A stretch of DNA of 64,000 nt from positions 496,001 through 560,000 of the forward strand of contig NZ_JAJADR010000002.1 of the NCBI RefSeq assembly GCF_020447265.1. Reading direction: 5' to 3'. Numbering within the stretch: the first letter of the stretch is position 1; the number at the start of each line of letters is the position of its first letter. This DNA is from Hymenobacter lucidus. Its GTDB lineage: Bacteria > Bacteroidota > Bacteroidia > Cytophagales > Hymenobacteraceae. The notes under the pieces were generated by a model. It did no database searches. It saw nothing but the letters and a program-made list of their open reading frames with translations, and was not told where the DNA came from. Positions 16,027-25,598 of the stretch are shown piece by piece. Both the position numbers and the translations under genes were made by a program.

Positions 16027-19000
16027 ATGCTTGACCGCATCATTCATTTTTCCATTACGCATAAGCTATTCATCGGCCTGCTCACGCTGGCTCTGGTGGC
16101 TTGGGGCAGCTACTCGGTGGCCCACCTGCCCATCGATGCCGTGCCCGACATTACTAATAACCAGGTGCAGGTCATTACCCAAACTCCTTCGCTTGGCGCG
16201 CCCGATGTGGAACGACTCGTGACCTTTCCCATTGAGCAGGCCATTGCTACCATTCCGGGCATTGAGGAAGTGCGCTCCTTCTCCCGCTTTGGCCTCTCGG
16301 TTGTCACCATTGTCTTTCCCGACGACGTGGATGTGTACTGGGCCCGCAACCAGGTCACCGAGCGGCTGAAGGACGCAGAGCGGCAGATTCCGCCCGGCAC
16401 CGGCACGCCCGAGTTGGCGCCCGTCACCACCGGCCTGGGCGAAATCTACCAGTATGTGCTACACGCCAAGCCAGGCTATGAAAAGAAATACCCGGCCACC
16501 GAGTTACGCACAATGCAGGACTGGCTGGTGCGCCGGCAGCTGCTGGGCACGCCCGGCGTGGCCGATGTGAGCAGCTTCGGCGGCTACGTGAAAGAATACG
16601 AAGTGGCCCTCGACCCCGAGCGCCTGCGCTCCATGAGCGTCACCGTCACGGATGTGTACAACGCCCTGGAGCAGAACAACGAGAATACCGGCGGGGCCTA
16701 CATCGACAAGAACCCAGCGGCTTACTTCATCCGCTCCGAAGGCCTCGCCAGCTCCCTGGAAGACGTGGGCCGGATGGTGGTGCGGGCCCCCGCCGGCGGC
16801 GTGCCGGTGCTGGTGCGCGACGTGGCCCAAGTGCGCTTCGGCCACTCCGTGCGCTACGGCCTGATGACCCGTAACCAGGAAGGCGAAGTGGTGGGCGCCC
16901 TGGTGCTCATGCTTAAGGGCGCCAACTCCTCGGCCGTCATCAAGGCTGTGAAGGAGCGTATGGCCACCATCCAGAAAACCCTGCCCGAAGGGGTGGTCAT
17001 CGAACCGTTTCTGGACCGCACCAAGCTCGTGGACCAGGCCATCGGCACCGTGACCAAGAACTTGGCCGAGGGCGCCCTGATTGTGATTTTCGTGCTGGTC
17101 CTGTTTCTGGGCAACTGGCGGGCGGGCCTCGTGGTGGCTTCGGTCATTCCGCTGGCCATGTTCTTCGCCATTGGCATGATGCGCCTGTTTGGCGTTTCGG
17201 GCAACCTGCTCAGCCTCGGCGCTATCGACTTTGGGCTGATTGTCGACGGGGCCGTCATCATCGTGGAGGCCATCGTGCACCGGGTGGCTACGCTCCAACG
17301 CCCGGCCGAAACCGGGGAGCTCACCCGGCCCGAGATGGACGACGAAGTATACCACGCTTCCAGCAAAATCCGCTCCTCGGCCGCATTTGGTGAGATTATC
17401 ATCCTGATTGTGTACCTGCCGCTGCTGGCCCTGGGCGGCATTGAGGGCAAGATGTTTCGGCCCATGGCCCAAACCGTGGCCTTTGCCATCCTGGGCGCTT
17501 TTATCCTCTCACTCACCTATGTACCGATGATGTCGGCGCTGGCCCTGAGCCGGCGTACCGACCGCCACGGCTTCTCCGATAAGATTCTGGGCCGGCTGGC
17601 CCGGCGCTACCAGGGCGTGGTAGCCTGGGCCCTGGGTGCTAAAACCCTGATTCTAGCCTCGGCACTGGCCCTACTGCTGGGCGCCGTGCTGTTGTTCCGT
17701 ACCCTGGGCGGTGAGTTCATTCCCACGCTGGAAGAGGGCGACTTCGCCGTGGAAACCCGCGTGCTGCCCGGCTCCTCCATCACCTACACGGCCGAGAAGG
17801 CCCAGCAGGCCGCCGGCATCCTGCTCCAGAACTTCCCCGAAGTCAAGGAGGTGGTGGCCAAGGTAGGTTCCGCCCAGATTCCTACCGACCCAATGCCTCC
17901 CGAGGCCTGCGACTTGATTATCGTGCTCAAGGACAAGAACGAATGGACTTCGGCCGGCAGCCGCGAAGAGCTGGCCGAGAAGATGTCGGCCCAGCTCACC
18001 CGCATTCCCGGCGTTACGTTCGGCTTCCAGCAGCCCATTCAGATGCGCTTCAACGAGCTGATTTCCGGGGCTAAGCAGGATGTGGTCATCAAGATTTTCG
18101 GGGAAGACTTACAACAACTCGATGACTACGCCATCCAGATCGGGGAGCTCGTCAAGAATCTGCCCGGGGCCACTGACCTCTACGTGGAACGCGCCACCGG
18201 CCAGTCCCAGATTGTGGCCCAGCTGGACCGCGACAAGCTGGCCCAGTACGGCCTTTCGGTTAAGGACGTGAACCGCACGATTCAGACGGCCTTTGCCGGG
18301 CAGGTGGCGGGGCAGGTGTTCGAGCAGGAGCGCCGCTTCGACCTCGTGGTGCGCCTGCAGTCAACCTACCGCCAGGACATCCGCAACCTGCGCCAGCTCT
18401 TCGTGGCCACGCCCGACGGCCGCCAGATTCCGCTGGAGCAGGTAGCCAAGGTGAAACTCATTTCCGGTCCCAGCCAGATTCAGCGCGACGACGCTAAGCG
18501 CCGCATCATCGTGGGCTTCAACGTGCGCGGCCGCGACGTGGAAAGCTTGGTGCACGAAGTGCAACAGCGCCTAGAGCAGCGCGTGACTTTCGCGCCCGGC
18601 TACTACGCCACCTACGGCGGTCAGTTCGAAAACCTGCAGTCGGCCCGCGACCGGCTGCTGATTGCTGTACCCATAGCCTTGCTGCTCATCTTTTTGCTGC
18701 TCTACGCCACCTTCAACTCCATTAGCCAGTCGGTGATGATTTTCACGGCCATTCCCCTGTCAGCCATTGGTGGGGTGCTGGCGTTGTGGCTGCGGGGCAT
18801 GCCGTTTAGTATCTCGGCCGGCGTAGGCTTTATTGCCTTATTTGGGGTGGCCGTGCTCAACGGCATCGTGCTCATCGGCTATTTCAACCAACTTAAGGAA
18901 GAAGGCATGACCAACCTGCGGGCCCGCATTCTGGAAGGCACCCACGTGCGCCTGCGCCCGGTGCTGATGACGGCCGCCGTGGCTTCACTGGGCTTTTTGC

Positions 19001-20454
19001 CGATGGCCCTGTCCAGTTCCGCCGGCGGCGAGGTGCAAAAGCCCCTGGCCACCGTCGTCATTGGCGGGCTGGTCACGGCCACGCTGCTCACACTGCTGGT
19101 GCTGCCGGTACTCTACTATCTGGAAGAAACCTGGACGGCCCGGCGAGCCGAACGAAAAGCGGGAGCAGCTGCACCCCAACTAGGAGTAACAAGTGGCCTA
19201 CTACTGGCACTGGGTTTGTCGCTGCTCCCTGGGGTGGCCCAGGCCCAGCAGCCCGGCACGCCGGCCGATGGCGCGCTGAATGCCACCCAGGCCGTGGACG
19301 CAGCGCTGAGCCAGAGCGGCACCGTGCTTGGGGCCCAGCAGCAACTCGCAGCCCAGCAAGCCAGTGTGCGCGCCGCCCGCGACATTGGCCGCACCACCAT
19401 GCAGGCCAGCTACGGGCAGTACAACTCTATCAAGAATGACAATCTAGTCACCATTACCCAGCCGCTGGCCTGGCCGGGCTACTACCGCACACTCTCGGCT
19501 CTGGCCAAGGCGCAGGTGGCCACGAAGGAACAGCAACTAGCCCTGGCCCGCGCCGACGTGCGCCGCCAGGTGCGGCTACAGTACGAAGCTGCTGTGCACG
19601 CCCGCCACCGCTTACGCACCCTGCGGGCCCAGGACAGCCTCTACACTGGGTTTGTGCGTGCCGCGCAGCTGCGCTTCCGAATGGGCGAAACTGCCCGCCT
19701 GGAAGTTACCACGGCTCTTACGCAGCAGGGCGAAACCCGCGCGCTGCTGGCCCGGGCCCGCACCGAATACCAAGTGGCCGTGCGCCAACTGCAAGCCCTG
19801 CTGCAGCGCGCTCAGCCCGTTACGGTGGCAGATAGTACGCTCACGGCGCTAACGCCGAAGTTGGTGCCAACGCCCGGCGACACCACCGTATTTGCCCACA
19901 GCCTGCTGGCCCAGGTGCTCCGCCAGCAAGTGGCCGTAGCCCAAGCCGAAACCCGGGTGGCCCAGGCTCAGGGCAAACCAGACTTGAGCGTGGGCTACTT
20001 CAACCAGTCCATTATCGGCCCGCAGGTTGTAGACGGCATTACTCGTACCTACGGGGCTGGTGACCGGTTTCAGGGCGTGCAGGCCACGGTGGCCGTGCCG
20101 CTGGTGCAGGGCCCACAGAAGGCGCGGGTTCAGGCTGCCCGTCTGCAGGAGAAGGTAGCCCAGACAGGGCTCAGCCGCTACCAGGCCGAACTGGCAGGTC
20201 GCGTGGACGAGCTGCTGATTCAACACGCTGAGCAGCAGCAGCGCCTGAAGTTCTACGAGCAGACGGGCCTGCCTCAGGCCGCTGTCATTACCCGCGTAGC
20301 CACCAAAGCCTTCAAGGCTGGTGAAAACGGCTACTCGGAGTACCTGCTCAACCTTGACCGGGCCCTGCGCCTGCGCACCGATTACCTCGACGCCCTGCTC
20401 CAGCACAACCAAAGCGTCATCGAGCTGGATTACCTGCTAAGCACCGGCGAATAG
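16027..20454 (+). CDS. CusA/CzcA-type heavy-metal RND pump fused to a TolC-like channel
   Basis: A 1475-residue fusion. Residues about 1-1035 are a heavy-metal RND permease: MLDRIIHFSITHKLFIGLL at the start, GTPELAPVTTGLGEIYQY, then IDFGLIVDGAVIIVEAIVHR with the proton-relay Asp in TM4, and two large periplasmic loops. Residues about 1055-1076 form a hydrophobic segment ending in VAQAQ. Residues about 1085-1475 are an outer-membrane efflux protein of two coiled-coil repeats (YGQYNSIKNDNLVTITQPL, FKAGENGYSEYLLNLDRAL). Fused CusA-TolC proteins are known in Bacteroidota. The natural start is ATG 16027; an earlier in-frame codon lies in the leader region. CusB follows after 35 bp. Cu+/Ag+ export is likely from the CopA/cupredoxin context. 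Confidence 0.9.
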   Translation: MLDRIIHFSITHKLFIGLLTLALVAWGSYSVAHLPIDAVPDITNNQVQVITQTPSLGAPDVERLVTFPIEQAIATIPGIEEVRSFSRFGLSVVTIVFPDDVDVYWARNQVTERLKDAERQIPPGTGTPELAPVTTGLGEIYQYVLHAKPGYEKKYPATELRTMQDWLVRRQLLGTPGVADVSSFGGYVKEYEVALDPERLRSMSVTVTDVYNALEQNNENTGGAYIDKNPAAYFIRSEGLASSLEDVGRMVVRAPAGGVPVLVRDVAQVRFGHSVRYGLMTRNQEGEVVGALVLMLKGANSSAVIKAVKERMATIQKTLPEGVVIEPFLDRTKLVDQAIGTVTKNLAEGALIVIFVLVLFLGNWRAGLVVASVIPLAMFFAIGMMRLFGVSGNLLSLGAIDFGLIVDGAVIIVEAIVHRVATLQRPAETGELTRPEMDDEVYHASSKIRSSAAFGEIIILIVYLPLLALGGIEGKMFRPMAQTVAFAILGAFILSLTYVPMMSALALSRRTDRHGFSDKILGRLARRYQGVVAWALGAKTLILASALALLLGAVLLFRTLGGEFIPTLEEGDFAVETRVLPGSSITYTAEKAQQAAGILLQNFPEVKEVVAKVGSAQIPTDPMPPEACDLIIVLKDKNEWTSAGSREELAEKMSAQLTRIPGVTFGFQQPIQMRFNELISGAKQDVVIKIFGEDLQQLDDYAIQIGELVKNLPGATDLYVERATGQSQIVAQLDRDKLAQYGLSVKDVNRTIQTAFAGQVAGQVFEQERRFDLVVRLQSTYRQDIRNLRQLFVATPDGRQIPLEQVAKVKLISGPSQIQRDDAKRRIIVGFNVRGRDVESLVHEVQQRLEQRVTFAPGYYATYGGQFENLQSARDRLLIAVPIALLLIFLLLYATFNSISQSVMIFTAIPLSAIGGVLALWLRGMPFSISAGVGFIALFGVAVLNGIVLIGYFNQLKEEGMTNLRARILEGTHVRLRPVLMTAAVASLGFLPMALSSSAGGEVQKPLATVVIGGLVTATLLTLLVLPVLYYLEETWTARRAERKAGAAAPQLGVTSGLLLALGLSLLPGVAQAQQPGTPADGALNATQAVDAALSQSGTVLGAQQQLAAQQASVRAARDIGRTTMQASYGQYNSIKNDNLVTITQPLAWPGYYRTLSALAKAQVATKEQQLALARADVRRQVRLQYEAAVHARHRLRTLRAQDSLYTGFVRAAQLRFRMGETARLEVTTALTQQGETRALLARARTEYQVAVRQLQALLQRAQPVTVADSTLTALTPKLVPTPGDTTVFAHSLLAQVLRQQVAVAQAETRVAQAQGKPDLSVGYFNQSIIGPQVVDGITRTYGAGDRFQGVQATVAVPLVQGPQKARVQAARLQEKVAQTGLSRYQAELAGRVDELLIQHAEQQQRLKFYEQTGLPQAAVITRVATKAFKAGENGYSEYLLNLDRALRLRTDYLDALLQHNQSVIELDYLLSTGE

Positions 20455-20489
20455 CCGGCCCTTCCTTCTCTTTTAGAGCCCGTTTCTAC

Positions 20490-21671
20490 ATGAAAATCAC
20501 GTTGTATAAGCTCGCCGTTCTGTCTTTGCTACTCAGCACTGGCTGCAACCCCAAAGACTCCGCCACCGAAACGGCCGATACCTCTGCCATTGCCGCGGCT
20601 GACAGCACTGCTGCCCCAGCCGACCAGGTAACGCTTACCGCTGACGAGCAGCAGCTGGCCGCCGTGCGCACCGGCCCGCTAACCCAGCGGGTGCTGGGAG
20701 CCGGCCTCAAAGTCAATGGCGTACTCGACGTGCCCCCGGACCAACTGGTAGCCGTCAGCGCCCCGCTCGGCGGCATCGTGGAGAGTACCTCGCTACTGCA
20801 GGGCACGCGGGTGCGCAAGGGCCAGGTGCTGGCTACTATTCGCAACCCCGAATTCATCCAGCTCCAGCAGAGTTACCTCGAAACGCAAAGCCAGCTCACC
20901 TTCGCCCGGGCTGAGCTGGACCGCCAGCGGGAGCTGGTGCGCGAGGAAGTGGCCCCGGCCAAAAACCTGCAGCGGGCCCAGGCAGACTATAGCGCCCTGC
21001 AGGCCCAAGCCGCCGGACAGCTGGCCCGACTGCGCTTGGCCGGCTTGCCAGTAGGCCGCCGGCCCTTCGTGAGCACAGCCACACTGCGCGCGCCCAAGGA
21101 TGCTTTCGTAAAAACCGTTAACGTGACTGTGGGCCAGAGCGTGACGCCCACCGACGCCCTGTTTGAGCTCGTAGACCCCGAACACCTGCACGTAGAGCTG
21201 ACCGTATTCGAAAAGGACGTGCCCCTGCTCAAGCAAGGCCAGCGCATCCGCTTCACGCTGCCAAACGATAGTAGCTCGGAACGCACTGCCTCGGTCTACC
21301 TTATCAGCCGGGCCCTGGACGAGCAGCAGCGCACTGTGCGCGTGCACGGCCACCTCGACCGGGAGAATGACCCCGCTCTGCTCCCCGGCATGTTCGTGCG
21401 GGCCGTAGTCGAAACCACGAACCGCCGCACGGCTGCCCTGCCCGACAAAGCCGTGGTGGACTACGAGGGTAAGCAGTACGTGTTCCGCCAGGAGCGTCCT
21501 ACCCAAGGCAAGCAGGTGTTCAGGATGCTGGAGGTGCGCCGCGGCGAGCAGGCCGACGGCTACAGCGAAGTCTTCATTCCGGGGGCCAGCGCAGCGGATA
21601 CGAAGGTGCAGTACGTCACGGAAGGAGCGTACTCGCTACTCAGCAAGCTCAAAAACCCCAGCGAAGAATAG
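20490..21671 (+). CDS. RND periplasmic adaptor, CusB-like lipoprotein
   Basis: A 393-residue lipoprotein with lipobox LLLSTGC at residues 15-21. It has the membrane-fusion architecture: barrel-sandwich halves (VSAPLGGIVESTSLLQGTRVRKGQVLATIRNPE and TLRAPKDAFVKTVNVTVGQSVTP), a coiled-coil hairpin between them, and a beta-barrel (LHVELTVFEKDVPLLKQGQRIRFTL). It bridges the RND pump and channel encoded directly upstream. Since the upstream protein already contains the TolC part, pump, channel and adaptor are supplied by two genes. The Ser/Thr/Asp-rich linker after the lipid anchor is typical. Confidence 0.92.
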   Translation: MKITLYKLAVLSLLLSTGCNPKDSATETADTSAIAAADSTAAPADQVTLTADEQQLAAVRTGPLTQRVLGAGLKVNGVLDVPPDQLVAVSAPLGGIVESTSLLQGTRVRKGQVLATIRNPEFIQLQQSYLETQSQLTFARAELDRQRELVREEVAPAKNLQRAQADYSALQAQAAGQLARLRLAGLPVGRRPFVSTATLRAPKDAFVKTVNVTVGQSVTPTDALFELVDPEHLHVELTVFEKDVPLLKQGQRIRFTLPNDSSSERTASVYLISRALDEQQRTVRVHGHLDRENDPALLPGMFVRAVVETTNRRTAALPDKAVVDYEGKQYVFRQERPTQGKQVFRMLEVRRGEQADGYSEVFIPGASAADTKVQYVTEGAYSLLSKLKNPSEE

Positions 21672-21760
21672 ACACTCACATGGATATCAGCCATGCTCAG
21701 CTGTTTGCATTGTGTACTGCATGACGCACATTGCGGCCAGCGTCAGCATCGACGTTAAAA

Positions 21761-21787
21761 GCCGGAATGAAGGTTCAGCATTCCGGC
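21761..21787. terminator. Hairpin between convergent metal genes
   Basis: GCCGGAATG and CATTCCGGC arms with a 9-nt loop. On the minus strand it is followed by TTTTAA, so it should end the copA-cupredoxin transcript. Confidence 0.65.
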
Positions 21788-21795
21788 AACAGTGC

Positions 21796-22173
21796 TTATT
21801 TGACGATCAGGCGGCCGCGCAACATTCCCATACCGCAGGTGAAGGCGAAGGTGCCCGCCTGCCGGGGCAGCAACTCCACCAACGTTGTTTTGAAGGCCGG
21901 CAGCTCGCGCCGGATGCTAAAGTCGGGAATAAGGAGCTCCTCGGAGCAGGAGTTTTCCTCGTCCCGGTAAAAGCTCAGCTGCACGGGCTTATCGCGCTCT
22001 ACTTCAATCACATCGGGCGAGTAGCCGCCCTTGACGGTAATATCGACCTGCTGCAGCCCACCGGACGTAGAAACCGCACTGGCCGTCTGGCGGGTCGAAA
22101 AGAAAAAGTACCAGATAACAAACCCAGCCAGACCCACACCGGCCAGGGTTACGATGATTTCGGCGGTATCCAT
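21796..22173 (-). CDS. Membrane-anchored cupredoxin-domain protein
   Basis: 125 residues: one N-terminal membrane segment (about 6-26) and a cupredoxin fold. QVDITVKGGYSPDVIEVERDKPVQLSF is the opening, ENSCSEELLIPDF carries a Cys ligand and FTCGMGMLRGRLIVK carries the C-G-M-G-M ligand loop. The Cys/Met-rich site fits Cu+ binding on the periplasmic face. It is 4 bp behind copA on the same strand, so the two form an operon and the protein probably accepts copper exported by CopA. That partnership is inferred from linkage. Confidence 0.85.
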   Translation of the reverse strand: MDTAEIIVTLAGVGLAGFVIWYFFFSTRQTASAVSTSGGLQQVDITVKGGYSPDVIEVERDKPVQLSFYRDEENSCSEELLIPDFSIRRELPAFKTTLVELLPRQAGTFAFTCGMGMLRGRLIVK

Positions 22174-22177
22174 AGCC

Positions 22178-24451
22178 CTAGTTCTTAACGGGTGAAAAGC
22201 CGCGCAGGCGCAGCGAGTTGGTAAGCACCGATACCGAGCTCAGAGCCATGGCCCCGGCGGCAAGCATGGGCGAGAGCAGCAGTCCGAAAACGGGATACAG
22301 CAGCCCGGCGGCAATTGGAATGCCCAGCACGTTGTAGATAAAAGCGAAAAACAGGTTCTGCCGGATGGTGCGGATGGTCTGGCGCGAGAGGTCGATGGCC
22401 GTAACGACGCCCTGCAGATCGGAACGCATAAGGGTGATGCCGGCGGCTTCCATAGCCACGTCGGTGCCACCGCCCATTGCCAGGCCAATATCGGCCTGGG
22501 CCAGCGCCGGCGCGTCGTTAATACCGTCGCCGACCATGGCCACGGTGCGGCCTTCGGCCTGGAGCTGCTTTACTTTGCCGGCCTTTTCGTGGGGCAGCAC
22601 TTCGGCAAAGTAGCGTTTGATCCCCACCTGCCCGGCCACCTCAGCGGCCGTTTGGGGGTTGTCGCCCGTCATCATCACTACCTCAATGCCCAGTGCCTGT
22701 AGCCGCCTGATGGCAGCGGCCGACGTTGCCCGCACCGTATCGGCAACGCCGATTACGCCCACGGCCTGGCCGGCTACGGCTACGTACAGCACCGTTTTGG
22801 CCTGGGCCAATAGCATATCGGCCTGCTCCGTCAGCGCCGGTGCCAGCTTGATTCCGGCTTCCGTGAGCAGACGCAGGTTACCAACGAGTACGGCCTGGCT
22901 GTTCACCGTAGCTGTGGCTCCTTTTCCTTCCACTGCCTGAAAGCCTGTTGCGGCAAGGGCCGGGGTTTGCTGCTCGTCGGCGTAGCGCACCACAGCCTCG
23001 GCCAGCGGGTGCTCACTCTGCCGCTCCACGGCGGCCACGAGCTGCCGCAGCTGAGCAGCATCCTGCCCCGGGGCCGGCACAAAGTCGGTTACGGTGGGCT
23101 CTCCGCGGGTGATAGTGCCGGTTTTGTCCAGCAGCACGGTGTTTACCTGATAGGCCTTTTCCAGGGCTTCGGCATTGCGAATGAGCACCCCGTGCTCGGC
23201 ACCTTTACCAGTGCTGACCATGATGGCCGTGGGCGTGGCCAGTCCCAGGGCGCAGGGGCAGGCAATGATGAGCACGGCCACGAAATTGACCAAAGCCAGC
23301 GGCAGGCGGGTTTCCACCGGGGCCAAGTCAAACCAGAGCACAAAGGTGAGAATGGCAATAATGATTACCGTAGGCACAAAAATGGCGCTGACTTTGTCGG
23401 CCAGCCGCTGAATGGGGGCCCGGCTGCCCTGGGCATCTTCCACCAACTTCACAATCTGGGCCAGCATGGTATCGGCTCCTACTTTCGTTACGCGGAAGCG
23501 GAAGGAGCCGGTTTTGTTGAGCGTGGCGCCAAAGACCGGGTCACCAGCTTTTTTCTCTACCGGCAGACTTTCCCCGGTGAGCATGGCTTCATCTACGGCT
23601 GAGTGGCCTTCCTCAATAATACCGTCGGTGGCAACTTTCTCGCCGGGGCGCACTACAACGACGTCGTGCAGCTGCACCTGTTCAATAGGCACATCCACCT
23701 CCTGCCCGTCGGGGCGTACTACCCGGGCAGTTTTGGCTTGCAAGCCCATTAGAGCTTTGATGGCAGCTGAAGTTTGGGTTTTGGCCCGCAGCTCCAGCAC
23801 CTTACCCAGCAGAATCAGGGCAATGATGGTGGCGGTGGTATCGTAGTACACGTCGGGCATCAGGCCGCGGCGCATAAACCAGCCGGGCACTACCGTAGCC
23901 GCTACGCTATACAAAAAAGCGGCGCCGGTACCCACGGCAATGAGGGTATCCATGTTGGCGGCGCGATGCTTAAACCCGTTCCAGGCCGAGGTATAAAACT
24001 CGCGGCCACTGTAGAGCAGCACGGGCAAGGTAAGGACCAGCAGACCGTAATTGAGCCAGAGCATGTTCACGCGCTGCATCATCGAGGGCCACAGCATAAG
24101 CATGCTCAGCGGCATAATTACCACTGCCAGCGCCGCAGCCACCCAAAACCGGCGCTTGAGCTTTTGGTAGGCCCGAGCCTTTTGCTGGTCGAGCTCAGCC
24201 TGACGGTCGGCGGCGGAAGTATCGGGGGCGCGCTCCGTAACGCCGTAGCCGGCTTTCACCACGGCCTCTTTCAGCGTGGCGGGGCTGGCCTCGGTGGGCA
24301 GGTAGTCGATGGTGGCTTTTTCGGTAGCAAAGTTGACCACGGCCCGCTGCACGCCGGGGGTGCGGGTCAGGGACTTTTCGACGAAGGACGCGCACGAGGC
24401 ACAGGTCATACCTTCGATGTCGAGAGTTTCGGTTTTAGTTGTCGGTTGCAT
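22178..24451 (-). CDS. copA: Copper-translocating P1B-type ATPase CopA
   Basis: CopA exports Cu+ from the cytoplasm. The 757-residue protein has one N-terminal HMA domain with [17 protein letters not shown], eight membrane segments, the actuator motif [12 protein letters not shown], the ion-channel motif [13 protein letters not shown], phosphorylation site [13 protein letters not shown] locus SEHPLAEA and hinge [21 protein letters not shown] plus a single MTCASC domain is the Cu+ pattern. ATG 24451 ([10 protein letters not shown]) starts just before the HMA domain; an upstream ATG at 24514 would add 21 residues not expected in the family. It is divergent from the leader gene at 24829, and paired direct repeats lie in that divergent region. 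Confidence 0.95.
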   Translation of the reverse strand: MQPTTKTETLDIEGMTCASCASFVEKSLTRTPGVQRAVVNFATEKATIDYLPTEASPATLKEAVVKAGYGVTERAPDTSAADRQAELDQQKARAYQKLKRRFWVAAALAVVIMPLSMLMLWPSMMQRVNMLWLNYGLLVLTLPVLLYSGREFYTSAWNGFKHRAANMDTLIAVGTGAAFLYSVAATVVPGWFMRRGLMPDVYYDTTATIIALILLGKVLELRAKTQTSAAIKALMGLQAKTARVVRPDGQEVDVPIEQVQLHDVVVVRPGEKVATDGIIEEGHSAVDEAMLTGESLPVEKKAGDPVFGATLNKTGSFRFRVTKVGADTMLAQIVKLVEDAQGSRAPIQRLADKVSAIFVPTVIIIAILTFVLWFDLAPVETRLPLALVNFVAVLIIACPCALGLATPTAIMVSTGKGAEHGVLIRNAEALEKAYQVNTVLLDKTGTITRGEPTVTDFVPAPGQDAAQLRQLVAAVERQSEHPLAEAVVRYADEQQTPALAATGFQAVEGKGATATVNSQAVLVGNLRLLTEAGIKLAPALTEQADMLLAQAKTVLYVAVAGQAVGVIGVADTVRATSAAAIRRLQALGIEVVMMTGDNPQTAAEVAGQVGIKRYFAEVLPHEKAGKVKQLQAEGRTVAMVGDGINDAPALAQADIGLAMGGGTDVAMEAAGITLMRSDLQGVVTAIDLSRQTIRTIRQNLFFAFIYNVLGIPIAAGLLYPVFGLLLSPMLAAGAMALSSVSVLTNSLRLRGFSPVKN

Positions 24452-24567
24452 AATAGTAACAGGAAACGGGGCCGGCCGGGGCGAAGAAAACGTAGTGGCA
24501 AGGCCCGAAAGCACAGTACAAAGTAACGGCGGGCCGGGGCCGGAGTTGGTACGGAATCCTTCCGGAA

Positions 24568-24634
24568 ACTTGCATAATTTGACAGCCGCCCCGCTAGGGC
24601 ATTAACATAATCCCGCTGCACACTTGCATAATTT
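24568..24634. promoter_or_regulatory. Two direct repeats between copA and the second leader gene
   Basis: ACTTGCATAATTT occurs at 24568-24580 and again at 24622-24634, a spacing of 54 bp, in the divergent intergenic region. The second copy overlaps TAATTTTG, an exact -7 box on the plus strand. They are candidate sites for a copper-responsive regulator, although no such regulator gene is in the window. Confidence 0.4.
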
Positions 24635-24801
24635 TGCCGCCCCAGGTTCTGTATACGAACTGCTAATGCCGTGCTTAATGGCTAAACCTGGCCTGCCAGC
24701 GCAGTTTCTTCCCTTATAGCCACAGTTCCGCCACTCGTGCCGGAACTCTTAGCAGCGAATAGCAGTAAAGAATCAGTCCCCGTACTTTCTGCGCAGAAAC
24801 T

Positions 24802-24809
24802 TAGCTTTG
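24802..24809 (+). promoter_or_regulatory. -7 promoter box of the second leader gene
   Basis: TAGCTTTG matches TAnnTTTG, 19 bp before ATG 24829. This mirrors the box before the paralogous gene at 15414. Confidence 0.5.
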
Positions 24810-24828
24810 CCGTTCCGTAGCGCCTGTC

Positions 24829-25293
24829 ATGTTCCGTAGCCTGTTCCCTTTCCGCCGTTTGCTGGCGACGAGCTTCTTGCTCGTCTTCGTCAACGTGTTT
24901 GTGGGTCAATGCTGGTGCGCAACCCTCACCCCCGCGCTGGCAGCCATTGCCCCGGCAGGCAAGCCGACGCGGCCCAGCTGCCACAGTCACGGCATGGCCG
25001 CCCAGAAGTCGGCCAAGGCCAAGCAGACGCACGAGCAGCACGGCTCGCAGTCGGCTGGTAAGCACAACTGCTGCAAAGATAATTCGGCTTCTATTCTTAA
25101 GTCGCTCACGACGCCCGGCGAAAAGCACCTGCTCACGCCAGCTCCGGCCCTGCTGCCAGCCAGCAACGACTTCTTTTTCCGGCCGGCTGCCGGTCAGTGG
25201 GACCGGGCCCACGCGGTAGTGTTGGTGCTGCGGAAGCACCTGCCGCCCAAAATACCTGACATCCGGATTTTCATTCAGTCCCTGACGGTCTGA
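24829..25293 (+). CDS. Cys/His-containing secreted protein, HYC_CC_PP-like
   Basis: A 154-residue protein with an N-terminal signal (LLATSFLLVFVNVFVGQCWCATL). The middle region has SCHSHGMAAQKS, basic and His-rich sequence, and GKHNCCKDNSASIL. The C-terminus is LPPKIPDIRIFIQSLTV. The CC pair and the PP-containing tail fit the family annotated as HYC_CC_PP in Bacteroidota, whose function is unknown. The tail matches the protein at 15414, where the Cys residues are replaced by His and Asp. It heads unit 2 and is followed by a similar hairpin. A metal-handling role is inferred from composition and context. Confidence 0.7.
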   Translation: MFRSLFPFRRLLATSFLLVFVNVFVGQCWCATLTPALAAIAPAGKPTRPSCHSHGMAAQKSAKAKQTHEQHGSQSAGKHNCCKDNSASILKSLTTPGEKHLLTPAPALLPASNDFFFRPAAGQWDRAHAVVLVLRKHLPPKIPDIRIFIQSLTV

Positions 25294-25303
25294 TAGATTG
25301 ATG

Positions 25304-25356
25304 CGCCAAAGGCTCGTCCCGGCATAGCTGTGCTATGTTCGGGGCGGGCCTTTGCG
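25304..25356 (+). terminator. Long hairpin behind the second leader gene
   Basis: AAAGGCTCGTCCC pairs with GGGGCGGGCCTTT (two G-U pairs), and a nested GCATAGC/GCTATG stem lies inside. The organisation and inner sequence resemble the hairpin at 15918. Confidence 0.65.
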
Positions 25357-25598
25357 TTTGCGTATCCGCCCGGCGCCCCAGTGCGCCCCTCCCCTTTTCT
25401 TCCTGGAGTTTCCTGCCCAGCAACGAAGCATTGTTGCCAGCATGCCCGCATCCACTTTCTCAGTTGAAAGCCGGTTCGTCGTCTGCTGCATGCCCTTTGC
25501 CCTCGGGCCGAGGCTGCCACCGTGGCAAGCCTTACGCTCCCGCCGGAACGCCGGCCTGCTGGCGGGGCCTCCTGTTTAACTCCCTATTTCCTGCGTTT
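25357..25598. other. Intergenic stretch before the metal-binding lipoprotein
   Basis: No gene is seen. The open plus frame here reads into the next gene but has no coding character before ATG 25599. A promoter for the rest of unit 2 should lie here if the hairpin terminates transcription. Confidence 0.4.

Noticed and set aside
16504..17472. 322-residue minus-strand frame inside the RND fusion gene
   Set aside because: Antisense shadow with His/Gln-rich composition and no signal or domain; the plus-strand product is firmly recognised.
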